A stretch of DNA of 64,000 bases from an uncultured Granulosicoccaceae bacterium (lineage in GTDB: Bacteria > Pseudomonadota > Gammaproteobacteria > Granulosicoccales > Granulosicoccaceae), in NCBI GenBank assembly GCA_937922675.1, contig CALAJN010000014.1, forward strand, positions 1 through 64,000. The letters run 5' to 3'. Under the pieces are notes generated by a model. It had not been told where the DNA came from. It saw only the letters and a program-made list of their open reading frames with translations, and made no database searches. The translations under genes and the position numbers were made by a program. Each line of letters begins with the position of its first letter. The stretch's first letter is position 1. Positions 28,199-36,325 of this stretch are shown here, in pieces.

Positions 28199-29896
28199 AT
28201 GAACGACAACACCCAGACCGATGCGGGCAAAGCAGCGCAGAAGCCCTGGCTAGCGTCCTATCCGGAGGGGGTTCCGGAGTTCATCGATATCGGCACCTAC
28301 CAGTCGGTGTGCGAAATCTTCGATGAATCGGCGCGTCGCTTTGCCGATCGCCCGGCGTTCAAGAATTTTGGCAAAACGCTGACTTACGGCGAGCTGGAGG
28401 AACACGTCGCGGCTTTTGCTGCCTGGTGTCGGCATGAGGCAGGCTTGAACAAGGGTGACCGGATCGCTGTAATGATGCCGAACCTGTTGCAGTACCCGGT
28501 GGTGGTCTTCGGAGCCCTGCGAGCAGGCCTTGTTGTGGTCAACACCAACCCGCTCTACACCGAGCGAGAACTCGAGCACCAATTGTCTGACTCAGGCGCC
28601 ACAGCTATCGTCGTTGCCGAAGCCTTTGCCCACACAGTACAGGGGGTCATAGAGCGCACTGCCGTACAGACCGTCGTCGTCAGCGCGTTCGGAGACATGC
28701 TTGGCTTCCCCAAGTCGCTGCTGGTCAATCTGGTTGTGCGGCATGTAAAGAAACTGGTCCCTGCCTGGAACATACCGGGCTGTGTGAAATTGCGTGATGC
28801 ACTCAGCCAGGGAGCGTCCCTGCCTGCCACAGCCTCGCAACCTGGTCGTGACGACATTGCATTTCTTCAGTACACAGGCGGCACAACCGGAGTGGCCAAG
28901 GGCGCCATGCTGACCCACGGCAACATGACCGCAAACGTCTTGCAGGCACATGCCTGGATCATCAGTGAGCTCGAGGAAGGCAAGGAAGTTATCGTCACGG
29001 CCCTACCGCTGTACCACATCTTTGCGCTGACGGCGAACTGTCTGACCTTCATGCGACTTGGCGCCTTGAATCTGTTGATCACCAACCCGCGTGACCTGCC
29101 CGCCTTTGTCAAGGACTTGTCCAAGACACCGTTCAGCGTCTTCACCGGCGTCAATACCTTGTTCAACGCGCTGCTTGCCCGTGAAGACTTTCAGGCACTC
29201 GATTTTTCCACGCTGAAAGTCACATTGGGTGGCGGGATGGCTGTGCAAGAGGCTGTTGCCAATCGCTGGAAGGAAGTGACTGGTGTGACTCTGATTGAAG
29301 CCTATGGCCTGACAGAAACCAGCCCGGCAGCCTGCATGAATCCAATGAATCTGGGCGAATTCAATCACTCCATAGGTCTGCCGATTTCGTCAACCGAGGC
29401 CTCCGTTCGAGACCCTGACAACCAGCCTTTGCCCAATGGTGAGCCTGGAGAGCTTTGCATTCGCGGCCCGCAGGTCATGGCAGGCTACTGGCAGCGCCCT
29501 GAAGCCACGGCGGCCACCATCGACGCGGACGGGTGGTTGCATACCGGGGACATCGCGACCCTGTCCGACACAGGCTATGTAAAGATCGTTGACCGGTTGA
29601 AGGACATGATTCTGGTGTCTGGTTTCAATGTCTATCCCAATGAGATCGAAGGCGTCATTGCCGCCATGCCAGAGGTGCTGGAAGTGGGTGCCATCGGGGT
29701 GCAGGACGATCACTCGGGTGAGGTGGTCAAGGTGGTCATTGTCAAACAGGATCCGTCGCTGACCGAAGAACAGATACACGCACACTGCAAGGAAAACCTG
29801 ACCGGCTACAAACGCCCCAAGATGATCCAGTTTGTTGACGAAATCCCGAAGACCAACGTTGGCAAGATACTGCGACGCGAGCTGCGTGAGCTGTAG
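28199..29896 (+). CDS. fadD: Long-chain fatty-acid-CoA ligase
   Basis: A 565-residue AMP-forming ligase that activates long-chain fatty acids to acyl-CoA for beta-oxidation or lipid synthesis. The AMP-binding motif YTGGTTGVAKGAML, the AYGLTETSPAACMNP segment, the FadD motif DGWLHTGDIATL and the C-terminal catalytic lysine in KTNVGKILRREL are present. The ATG at 28199 is chosen for its GGGAGGAG ribosome site eight bases upstream. The frame is open 16 codons more without one. A short inverted repeat (ACCGGC/GCCGGT, 28123-28140) separates it from ychJ. Confidence 0.95.
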   Translation: MNDNTQTDAGKAAQKPWLASYPEGVPEFIDIGTYQSVCEIFDESARRFADRPAFKNFGKTLTYGELEEHVAAFAAWCRHEAGLNKGDRIAVMMPNLLQYPVVVFGALRAGLVVVNTNPLYTERELEHQLSDSGATAIVVAEAFAHTVQGVIERTAVQTVVVSAFGDMLGFPKSLLVNLVVRHVKKLVPAWNIPGCVKLRDALSQGASLPATASQPGRDDIAFLQYTGGTTGVAKGAMLTHGNMTANVLQAHAWIISELEEGKEVIVTALPLYHIFALTANCLTFMRLGALNLLITNPRDLPAFVKDLSKTPFSVFTGVNTLFNALLAREDFQALDFSTLKVTLGGGMAVQEAVANRWKEVTGVTLIEAYGLTETSPAACMNPMNLGEFNHSIGLPISSTEASVRDPDNQPLPNGEPGELCIRGPQVMAGYWQRPEATAATIDADGWLHTGDIATLSDTGYVKIVDRLKDMILVSGFNVYPNEIEGVIAAMPEVLEVGAIGVQDDHSGEVVKVVIVKQDPSLTEEQIHAHCKENLTGYKRPKMIQFVDEIPKTNVGKILRRELREL

Positions 29897-29918
29897 TCAG
29901 TCGGCAGGACCTGGCCGG

Positions 29919-30797
29919 TCATACTTGGTCGACAACGACAGGGGTATCAGTGCAACTACCCCATTCCGACCAGGAGCCGTCGTACAAGGCGTGTCGTGAG
30001 TGCCCGATACATTCAAGTGCCAGCAGTGCAATCGCCGCAGTAACCCCGGACCCGCAGCTGGCGATGACAAGATCATCTTCATTGATACCTGCTTGTGTGA
30101 ACCGCCTGACCAAGGCCTCATTGCCGATCAGGTGACCCTTATCGAGTAGCTCAGTGAATGGGAGATTGATTGCCCCCGGCATGTGACCTGAGCGCAGCCC
30201 CGCGCGCGGCTCGGCGACACGGCCAGAAAATCGATCCGCGGCGCGAACGTCCAGCACGCGCGCCGTGCCATCAGCCAAGTGCTGCGCTACAGCGTGACGG
30301 TCTGCCGTAGAACCCTCGCTTGGCGCAGCCTGAAACTGCCCTGCTGACGGCACTTCAGGTGCGCCCGTCGCCAGTGCGCCGCCGGCCTGAATCCACGCCG
30401 GCAAGCCACCGTTGAGCACACATACCCGTGATGCCCCCATCGATCGCAAGTTCCAGGCAACGCGCGGTGCCGAAAACAAACCAAGGGTATCGTAGACGAC
30501 GATTTCATCGTCATTGGATAGACCCAGTTGTTGCATGTGCCGAGAAAACTCGCGGGGTGAAGCGAGGGTATGCGGTAAACCGCTGGCGCTATCTGCGATG
30601 GTATCAATATCAAAGTGCACCGCCCCGGGGAGTCTGCGCTCCAGATACTCCAAGCGACTATCACGCGACTGGAAAGGTAGATGCCAGCTGGCATCAACGT
30701 ATTTCACTGTCCGCGTCGTGAACTCAGCCTGTAGCTCTACAGCGGTTATGAGCAGAGCGCTGCGCGCCCCGCCTTCCGGCGATTGTGAGTGGGGCAT
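29919..30797 (-). CDS. sseA: 3-mercaptopyruvate sulfurtransferase
   Basis: A 292-residue protein of two rhodanese domains. The C-terminal one holds the active cysteine in SCGSGVTAA (Cys248). CGSG(V/T)TA is the mercaptopyruvate-type loop, as opposed to CRxGxT of thiosulfate enzymes. It moves sulfur from 3-mercaptopyruvate to acceptors such as thiols or cyanide in the cytoplasm. The N-terminal rhodanese domain (VKYVDASWHLP, HIDTIAD-like HFDIDTIADSASGLPH) is inactive, as usual. It is convergent with fadD, 22 bases apart. Its upstream region carries a run of 12 identical bases. Confidence 0.9.
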   Translation of the reverse strand: MPHSQSPEGGARSALLITAVELQAEFTTRTVKYVDASWHLPFQSRDSRLEYLERRLPGAVHFDIDTIADSASGLPHTLASPREFSRHMQQLGLSNDDEIVVYDTLGLFSAPRVAWNLRSMGASRVCVLNGGLPAWIQAGGALATGAPEVPSAGQFQAAPSEGSTADRHAVAQHLADGTARVLDVRAADRFSGRVAEPRAGLRSGHMPGAINLPFTELLDKGHLIGNEALVRRFTQAGINEDDLVIASCGSGVTAAIALLALECIGHSRHALYDGSWSEWGSCTDTPVVVDQV

Positions 30798-30846
30798 TTG
30801 TTACGCGTAGACGTGTGGATAAAGTTTCAGGGGGAATCACCCGATC

Positions 30847-30858
30847 GGGGGGGGGGGG
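30847..30858. repeat. Homopolymer of 12 G upstream of sseA
   Basis: Twelve consecutive G on the plus strand (C on the sseA-coding strand) lie 50-61 bases before the sseA start. Tracts of this length are prone to slippage during replication and occur in the promoters of phase-variable genes in other bacteria. A sequencing or assembly error is also possible at such a tract. Confidence 0.9.
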
Positions 30859-30913
30859 TGTAACGGGGCATTGGCCAACCGGGCCCGACGATTCTGACGC
30901 GGGCCTGATCGCC

Positions 30914-31354
30914 TCAGTCATTGTCATCACCGCCCAAGGCTGCCCGTATCTGCGTCGGCAGGGCTGCGGATCGACCAGTGGCATGATCTACCCAAACCAC
31001 ACGCGAATGCCCGCGCGTATACAACTGCCCATCAATGCCGATCGTGTATGAGGTGACGAAAGAGCTGCGGCCCGGTGAATGACCACCCATCCGAACATCC
31101 AGCACAGACGGGTAGACCACCGGCGTCAGGAATTCGGCATGTGCATCAACTATGACCATGCCGAAGTTCTGGCCGCCAAGGCTCCCAAAGCCCGCACTCT
31201 CAAACCACGCTATCCGAGTCTGCTCGAAGTAGCGAAAGTAGATCGTGTTGTTGACGTGCCCGAGCGCATCCATATCACCCCAACGCACTTGCATGGACTC
31301 CCGATGCAGCTGAACACCTTCAGGGTCGAGATCGCTTTCACCCACTGTTTTCAT
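30914..31354 (-). CDS. Acyl-CoA thioesterase (4HBT/YbgC-like hot-dog family)
   Basis: A 146-residue single hot-dog protein. VRWGDMDALGHVNNTIYFRY contains the catalytic Asp and the HVNN turn of 4-hydroxybenzoyl-CoA thioesterase relatives, followed by FEQTRIAWFESAGF. It hydrolyses an acyl-CoA to free acid and CoA. The acyl group is unknown. It lies upstream of sseA on the same strand (116 bases) and downstream of csrA (99 bases), with fadD nearby, which is compatible with a role in acyl-CoA turnover. Confidence 0.85.
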   Translation of the reverse strand: MKTVGESDLDPEGVQLHRESMQVRWGDMDALGHVNNTIYFRYFEQTRIAWFESAGFGSLGGQNFGMVIVDAHAEFLTPVVYPSVLDVRMGGHSPGRSSFVTSYTIGIDGQLYTRGHSRVVWVDHATGRSAALPTQIRAALGGDDND

Positions 31355-31453
31355 CCCGCACGAGTTTAACGGGAAGTCAGAAGCCTGCCCGAGATCAGCA
31401 TGCGTTCAGTGTAGTCCCATTCGGCATTCCCAGCCGCTACCGTCTCCGGGAGC

Positions 31454-31651
31454 TCAGGCTGCGCGCTTGAACCCGTCGGAGTCGGCTTTGTTTTCGTCAG
31501 GTCGCTCTTCGAGCTCGGACCGCAGGATCTTTACACCGCGCGGTGCGTCAACTCCGATCTTTACTCGGTTCCCTTCGATTTCGAACACCGAAATAGTGAT
31601 GTCCGAACCAATGCGGATATGTTCATCCGCCTTTCGCGTCAAAATAAGCAT
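31454..31651 (-). CDS. csrA: Carbon storage regulator CsrA (RsmA)
   Basis: A 65-residue RNA-binding protein that starts MLILTRKADEHIRIGSDITI and contains VKIGVDAPRGVKILRSEL, including the C-terminal arginine of the RNA-contact surface. CsrA dimers bind GGA in hairpin loops, often at ribosome sites, and control motility, biofilm and central metabolism. The ATG at 31651 gives the family N-terminus, but no Shine-Dalgarno sequence sits at the normal distance (GGAG is 17 bases away). The frame stays open for 40 further codons. Possible targets in this window are the flagellin leaders at 46204-46299 and 47321-47417. Confidence 0.95.
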   Translation of the reverse strand: MLILTRKADEHIRIGSDITISVFEIEGNRVKIGVDAPRGVKILRSELEERPDENKADSDGFKRAA

Positions 31652-32023
31652 TGCTTGTAGTATTGCTCCGTCAGGTAGGGCATCAGCCACGCCGTGCCAA
31701 ACCAGTGAACGACCGCCCAAGTCATTCACTGAGCGGCTAACGGTGATATACATACCGGTGCCCAAACTCACGTATCTGTTATCACGCCATAAAACAGTCG
31801 CTCACTGCCGAGGATACTGCCTGGGCTTGATGTAACACTGCATGTAACTTCCGCGATACATCAGTTAACATCGAATGTTACATGCGGACTGATGCATTGC
31901 TAACCAACCACCCCTACAAAAGTAAGTGACGGCACACAAGGGGTTCACGAGTGCCAAACCGTCGTTCAACGGTAACGAGTAACAAGGAATAACCCGTAAG
32001 GGTCGACTCATTCTTGCAGGCCA
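31652..32023. other. Intergenic region between csrA and the membrane-anchored gene, with TGTAAC repeats
   Basis: About 370 bases hold no convincing gene. The csrA promoter must lie here. On the side of the plus-strand gene is a cluster of related half-sites: TGTAAC at 31831 and 31843, GTTAACA at 31864 and GTTACA at 31877. GCATGTAAC (31840-31848) and GTTACATGC (31877-31885) form a perfect 9-bp inverted repeat, and TAACAT/ATGTTA a smaller one inside it. This looks like an operator region. Confidence 0.55.
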
Positions 32024-33292
32024 ATGGACCCTGACCATCAAAAAGCACATAGAGCGACTCCCACCATGACTGACACGATAGAAGCCGCGACAGCTACCTC
32101 AGACGATCGCTTGAAGGAAGACGTTATTCAGGTGCTTGAATCTATCCTGGCCGACGCTCGCTTTGCCTCCGCCCCGCAGATGTCAGCGTTTCTAAATTAC
32201 GTAGTACGTAAAACGCTCGCGGGCGAGGCGGAACGCATCAAGGCCTACACCGTTGGTGTGGATGCTCTGGGCAAACCAGAAACCTTCGATCCCCAGAATG
32301 ATCCTTCTGTAAGAGTCCTGGCAAAGCGCCTGCGCACCTTCCTCGACGAGTACAACCTGCGGACCGCAACAGCACCTCTGTACATCGAGATCAGACCGGG
32401 ATCCTACAGGCCACTGTTTTTGACTCGTCCGGAACACGGGGTTACGAAAACAGAGGCGCAAGTGGTGGGCTCAACGAATACTGAGTTGCCGATGTCAACC
32501 AAGGGTAGTGCGATAGAGCATTCGTTTGAATGCAGCGCTACAACCCACTCCAAAACTGCTCATGCATCCAATGATCCAGCTGTGTCGAAACACAGTCGAG
32601 AGGCTGACATATCATCAGCAGTAGACAATATTCAGCCATCCCCTCTCGCACTTTCCGACGCAGCCCCATCAACAAGCCGACGTGTCTGGAGTGTACGTTC
32701 GTTGACTCTGGCTGTTGTAGCGGCTGGCCTGATCCTGGCGCTGTCCCAAGTCGGAAACCTCGGCTCTGAGCCCACGGAGACGCTGACCGCGTCTCTCGGC
32801 AGCTCTGTCAGGTCCCCAGCTGACGTCGATGCCGGGCAGCTAGGCGCAGCGCTACCCATGCCTCGCCCGACACGCCCCCAAATCGAGGTGCTCGGTTTCC
32901 ATACCGACCAGGCAGCGCTTGACGCACAGATTGCAACACTACTCAGCAGCGCCGTGCTGAAAGCCGGAGAGTTGGACGTATTGCGAGGCAGTGGGGACTC
33001 ACAAACGATTCAGGGATGGCCTGAGCGGTATATATTGTCATTGCACACGGTGCCAATGAACGAGCAAAGTGTCAGTCTTGAGGTACAGCTGGTGAATGCC
33101 AGTGACAAGCGTCTCACTCATGCGTCATCAATACGCCTCTCTACCACTGAGGAGGGATACCTCGATGCCACTGCAGTTGAGACCATCAATACGTTTGCTA
33201 ACTCCCTCTCACACGAAGATGGCCCGCTGCTCAGTGATTACATCAAACACTACGCAGCAGACACCGTCGAGACTTATGCAGCCGGACAATAA
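32024..33292 (+). CDS. Membrane-anchored protein of unknown function with putative regulatory N-terminal domain
   Basis: I do not recognise a named function. Residues about 30-120 (VIQVLESILADARFASAPQM, FLNYVVRKTLAGEAERIKAY, then FDPQNDPSVRVLAKRLRTFL) match a domain I know from the N-termini of adenylate-cyclase-like and TPR proteins, thought to be regulatory. A Ser/Thr-rich linker, one membrane helix (SLTLAVVAAGLILALSQVG) and a C-terminal alpha/beta domain of about 150 residues follow. The N-terminal domain would thus be cytoplasmic and the C-terminal one periplasmic. Starts at 32024 or 32066 are both possible; neither has a strong ribosome site. The gene lies between csrA and the flagellar genes and may belong to either circuit. 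Confidence 0.65.
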   Translation: MDPDHQKAHRATPTMTDTIEAATATSDDRLKEDVIQVLESILADARFASAPQMSAFLNYVVRKTLAGEAERIKAYTVGVDALGKPETFDPQNDPSVRVLAKRLRTFLDEYNLRTATAPLYIEIRPGSYRPLFLTRPEHGVTKTEAQVVGSTNTELPMSTKGSAIEHSFECSATTHSKTAHASNDPAVSKHSREADISSAVDNIQPSPLALSDAAPSTSRRVWSVRSLTLAVVAAGLILALSQVGNLGSEPTETLTASLGSSVRSPADVDAGQLGAALPMPRPTRPQIEVLGFHTDQAALDAQIATLLSSAVLKAGELDVLRGSGDSQTIQGWPERYILSLHTVPMNEQSVSLEVQLVNASDKRLTHASSIRLSTTEEGYLDATAVETINTFANSLSHEDGPLLSDYIKHYAADTVETYAAGQ

Positions 33293-33383
33293 GGTTGGCT
33301 TAAGTCCAGCGAACTTCCACCTGCTGCAAACTACTGTCAACAACCAGATTGGCACTCATAAGCGCGAGTTGCCCAAGACACAT

Positions 33384-33800
33384 TTACACGTGACCAAAGG
33401 AACGCGCCTCTCGTCGCTCAGCTAGATCACCTTTTGCATCGTAGAGAGTGACATCGTCAAACGACAGGGTGGTGCGCAGCAACACCATGGCTGACCGTGC
33501 ACCCTCTGCTGCGGTTCTCGCAAATACCCCGTTACGAGTATTCAGCGAGCGACACTCCTCCAGTTTTTCGAGTAAGCGTGCAGCTGCAGGATCGTCTTTT
33601 TTCGCGAGCAACGGAGCAAGCCGTTGAGTCAGGCGGTTCAGATCTTCGACAAGCTCTGTCTTGTACGTTGTTATCTCTGCCAGCTCGTCTGTGCGCCGCT
33701 CGCGCATCAAACTTAGCTCACTCTCAAGCACGTCTTGCAGACGCTCCAGCAACTGCAGAGCCTTATCCGCTTCTTCAGGGGCTGTTTTCAGATTGTGCAT
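33384..33800 (-). CDS. flgN: FlgN-type flagellar export chaperone
   Basis: The 138-residue protein is almost entirely helical, with a heptad-like N-terminal half (EEADKALQLLERLQDVLESE, then LSLMRERRTDELAEITTYKT) and the LNTRNGVFARTAAEGARSAM segment typical of FlgN. FlgN escorts the hook-associated proteins FlgK and FlgL to the export gate. It follows flgA by 47 bases on the same strand, with GGAG eight bases before the start. In most gammaproteobacteria flgM lies between flgA and flgN. Here there is no room for it. Confidence 0.85.
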   Translation of the reverse strand: MHNLKTAPEEADKALQLLERLQDVLESELSLMRERRTDELAEITTYKTELVEDLNRLTQRLAPLLAKKDDPAAARLLEKLEECRSLNTRNGVFARTAAEGARSAMVLLRTTLSFDDVTLYDAKGDLAERREARSFGHV

Positions 33801-33847
33801 ACCATGTCTCCGGTTGTTGACGTGTTGACTGCCCGTACGAACAGCCC

Positions 33848-34648
33848 CTACTGCGATACTTCGACCAGGTCCTGATCAGCGACCAAAGCCTCGATGGTTC
33901 GGCCAGACGAGAGACTGCGTACACGTACGCGATCCCCCATCGCGCCACCATCGAGAGCAACGCCTGAAGCCTCAACGGCCAAGCCGGAGCCGATGCGACG
34001 AATTCGCACCTGTGCGTTGCGACCGACCAGTTCCCGAGGCTTGAGCAGACGATCACCCAGTGGCTCACCTGCTGAGGCGGATCGCGTGAACGCTTGACCC
34101 ATACGCAATTCAGGTTGCTCGATCAAACTGCCGACTCGACGGTGGGGTGACATACCACGGCCGAGTGTCATCTTCTGCTTGGTCAACAGATCACGAGTCA
34201 GTAGCTCATCTCGCTTCACATCGCGTGACAGCACCCAGATCTGTGCTTCAAGACTGATCTCAGCCATAAGGTGCAGGCGCCACGGCTTGTCACTATCACA
34301 GCGCACGACGATAGTCGCCCGTCCGATCACGGCACTTCCCGGAGCTGCCTGCGCATCCAGCTCAAGCGGGCACTCGGCCAGGCGCAACCGAGGGTCGGGC
34401 TGTCGCACCTCTACCGATAGCCCTGGACTATCAGCGTGCGCCCGACGCACATACGCCTCCGCAGCTGCCACTATCGATGCGATGGCTTGATGTTCGGGTG
34501 CGGCATCTGTATCGGCAACATCAGCCGTCTGTGCCGAAGCAACACTGAGCCAGGCACTTGTCGCCACGACAACTCCAATGGCGAGTTTTCTGTACTGCTC
34601 CAGTGCATGCCTTGTTGCGCACACCGTCGATGAAGAGCGTTGTTTCAT
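33848..34648 (-). CDS. flgA: Flagellar P-ring assembly chaperone FlgA
   Basis: A 266-residue periplasmic protein with a signal peptide (hydrophobic LAIGVVVATSAWLSVASA before QTAD), a middle domain with LRLAECPLELDAQ and a C-terminal SAF-type domain (RDVKRDELLTRDLLTKQKM and GRNAQVRIRRIGSGLAVEAS). FlgA helps FlgI assemble the P ring. The long N-terminus has several alternative starts, but the ATG at 34648 retains a basic n-region. It leads the flgA-flgN pair and is divergent from the lipoprotein gene and the flgB operon. Confidence 0.9.
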   Translation of the reverse strand: MKQRSSSTVCATRHALEQYRKLAIGVVVATSAWLSVASAQTADVADTDAAPEHQAIASIVAAAEAYVRRAHADSPGLSVEVRQPDPRLRLAECPLELDAQAAPGSAVIGRATIVVRCDSDKPWRLHLMAEISLEAQIWVLSRDVKRDELLTRDLLTKQKMTLGRGMSPHRRVGSLIEQPELRMGQAFTRSASAGEPLGDRLLKPRELVGRNAQVRIRRIGSGLAVEASGVALDGGAMGDRVRVRSLSSGRTIEALVADQDLVEVSQ

Positions 34649-34794
34649 GGCTCATACAGGCGCAACAATTGATCCGCCGACCGTCACAGCGACGACTTGA
34701 TAGCGCAAGTAACTGTTAGCTACGTGTGAACTCATTCACCTTATTGATACCGGGCCGCCAACTGGTTCAGGAAAACAATTGGAGACAGTTCACA

Positions 34795-35796
34795 GTGAAC
34801 GCAATCGCACGATTTCGATTGGCGTCCCGGGCCGCGATCCCCATGGTCGCACTCAGCCTTGTAGCCTGTACGGAAACAATCCGGGAAGTCCCCGCCACTC
34901 GCGCAACTGATGACGGCACGACACGGCTAGCTACGTTTGATGAAGATGCCCTGAGTGTTACCGCAGGTGTAGAGGGCCTTGCAGGCGCTGCAGTCGACTG
35001 TGAGGGCATCATTCCCTGTCGCTGGATAAGTGGCGACGGTGGCCTCATGGTCACAGCGACCCGCGTAGAGAACTCCGGCGCCATTGGCGGCCTTGAGGTG
35101 GACTACCAGGTCGACGCTACGCGCAGCGCGTCGGTATCACTGGGCGGCTCGTCCACCGCAACAGATGTCAGTGGAGCGATCCTTGTTCCTATTGCTCGTG
35201 AACTCGATGACACGCGCGGGGATACTCCGATCGATATTGCAGTGGCGCGCGGTGTCAACGGTAGTGTCGGCTACGACGAGGCAGCCACACTGTCGCTTGC
35301 ACGCTGGAGCGTCTCCTTGATGGACAGTGGCTTTGCGCGTGATGCCGTGTTCCTTGACTTACCCGTTGGTCGCGCAGACTCCGAACCCGGCGACTGCCAA
35401 TTCACCCTGCCTTGCACCTGGACCAGTGCTGATGGTCTTGCCACTGTCACGCTTACGGTTGCAGGTGGACTGGTCGGTGAATCTCGCTTGTCGGCAGGAT
35501 TTGAAATAGTGACTGCAACCGATCTGATGTTAGCGCTCGACGGTACAGCTGCCATCGGCACAGACGGCACACGCTTTCAGAGTCGATCAATGACTCTAGG
35601 TACCAGTTCCCACTACCAACTGGTCAAGGCAGAAACCATTGAAGGCTTGTCAATGGGCGCTCACGTCGACTTTCTACGCGTAGCTGAACACCCTTCGACG
35701 CTCAAGGAGTTGACACTGGACTTGTATCGCGACGAACCGGTGCCCCGCTGGGACATCCGCTTTGTAGATGTCCCCCTGGGTGCGAGCACCAACTAA
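34795..35796 (+). CDS. Unknown lipoprotein with a duplicated DC-PC-W module
   Basis: I do not recognise the family. The GTG at 34795 is chosen because GGAG lies ten bases upstream and a textbook lipoprotein signal follows (MNAIARFRLASR, then AAIPMVALSLVAC with the lipidated Cys at 25). The frame is open 23 codons farther without such a signal. Two similar segments occur in the mature 309 residues: DCEGIIPCRWISGDG with about 30 following residues, and DCQFTLPCTWTSADG with a matching beta-rich run. Each has two cysteines that could pair. The rest looks like beta strands. It sits between flgA (divergent) and flgB (same direction, 113 bases), so a link to the flagellar envelope rings is possible but unproven. 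Confidence 0.8.
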   Translation: MNAIARFRLASRAAIPMVALSLVACTETIREVPATRATDDGTTRLATFDEDALSVTAGVEGLAGAAVDCEGIIPCRWISGDGGLMVTATRVENSGAIGGLEVDYQVDATRSASVSLGGSSTATDVSGAILVPIARELDDTRGDTPIDIAVARGVNGSVGYDEAATLSLARWSVSLMDSGFARDAVFLDLPVGRADSEPGDCQFTLPCTWTSADGLATVTLTVAGGLVGESRLSAGFEIVTATDLMLALDGTAAIGTDGTRFQSRSMTLGTSSHYQLVKAETIEGLSMGAHVDFLRVAEHPSTLKELTLDLYRDEPVPRWDIRFVDVPLGASTN

Positions 35797-35817
35797 CAGT
35801 GTCATGCCACGTAATGG

Positions 35818-35845
35818 CTTATGCGAAAGGCCATCCGGCCGACAG
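35818..35845 (+). promoter_or_regulatory. Candidate FliA (sigma-28) promoter before flgB
   Basis: CTTAT and GCCGACAG are placed with CT 20 bases before GCCGA, the spacing of the sigma-28 consensus CTAAA-N15-GCCGATAA. The -10 differs at one core base (GCCGAC). It lies 65 bases before the flgB start and is weaker than the flagellin promoters. Confidence 0.35.
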
Positions 35846-35909
35846 AGCACTCAGGACGTGATGTCGCTCACAGCAAACGCTTCTGCGCCCTGAACACCAC
35901 ACAATTCTC

Positions 35910-36308
35910 ATGAATATAGATTCCTATTTAGCCCCTCATGCCGATGCCCTTCGCCTTCGTGCCAAGCGTACCGAAATGATCGCAACCAACATCGCTAATA
36001 GCGATACACCTGGATACAAGGCGCGTGATCTGGCATTTGGTGACACGCTTGCTGATGCACGCAACGCATCTTCGCTTCCAGCACTGGCGATGGCAACGTC
36101 GTCGCATCAGCATTTGCGAGCTAGCCGTCTTGGCCCAGGGGCACGTGTCATGTTTCGCCAACCCGAACAGGCATCACTCGATGGCAACACGGTCGAGAAG
36201 CACCTCGAACAGGCGCGATTTGCTGAGAATTCGGTTCGGTATCAAGCCAGCCTGCAATTCGCCAAACGGCGAGTTGACTCACTAATCCGCTCACTACGCG
36301 GCGAATAA
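35910..36308 (+). CDS. flgB: Flagellar proximal rod protein FlgB
   Basis: A 132-residue rod protein with the N-terminal heptad region common to axial proteins (RAKRTEMIATNIANSDTPGY) and a C-terminal helix (VRYQASLQFAKRRVDSLIRS). It is exported by the flagellar type III system and forms the base of the rod. It opens the long flg operon. There is no obvious Shine-Dalgarno sequence in front of the ATG, which is unusual for this locus. Confidence 0.93.
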   Translation: MNIDSYLAPHADALRLRAKRTEMIATNIANSDTPGYKARDLAFGDTLADARNASSLPALAMATSSHQHLRASRLGPGARVMFRQPEQASLDGNTVEKHLEQARFAENSVRYQASLQFAKRRVDSLIRSLRGE

Positions 36309-36325
36309 TCCAAGGAGCACTACTC

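Noticed and set aside
31652-32023. tRNA or small RNA gene in the csrA upstream region
   Set aside because: No cloverleaf or terminator was found; only TGTAAC half-sites are convincing.
35797-35909. Sigma-54 promoter before flgB
   Set aside because: No GG-N10-GC pair with flanking consensus was found; the FliA-like arrangement fits better but is itself weak.
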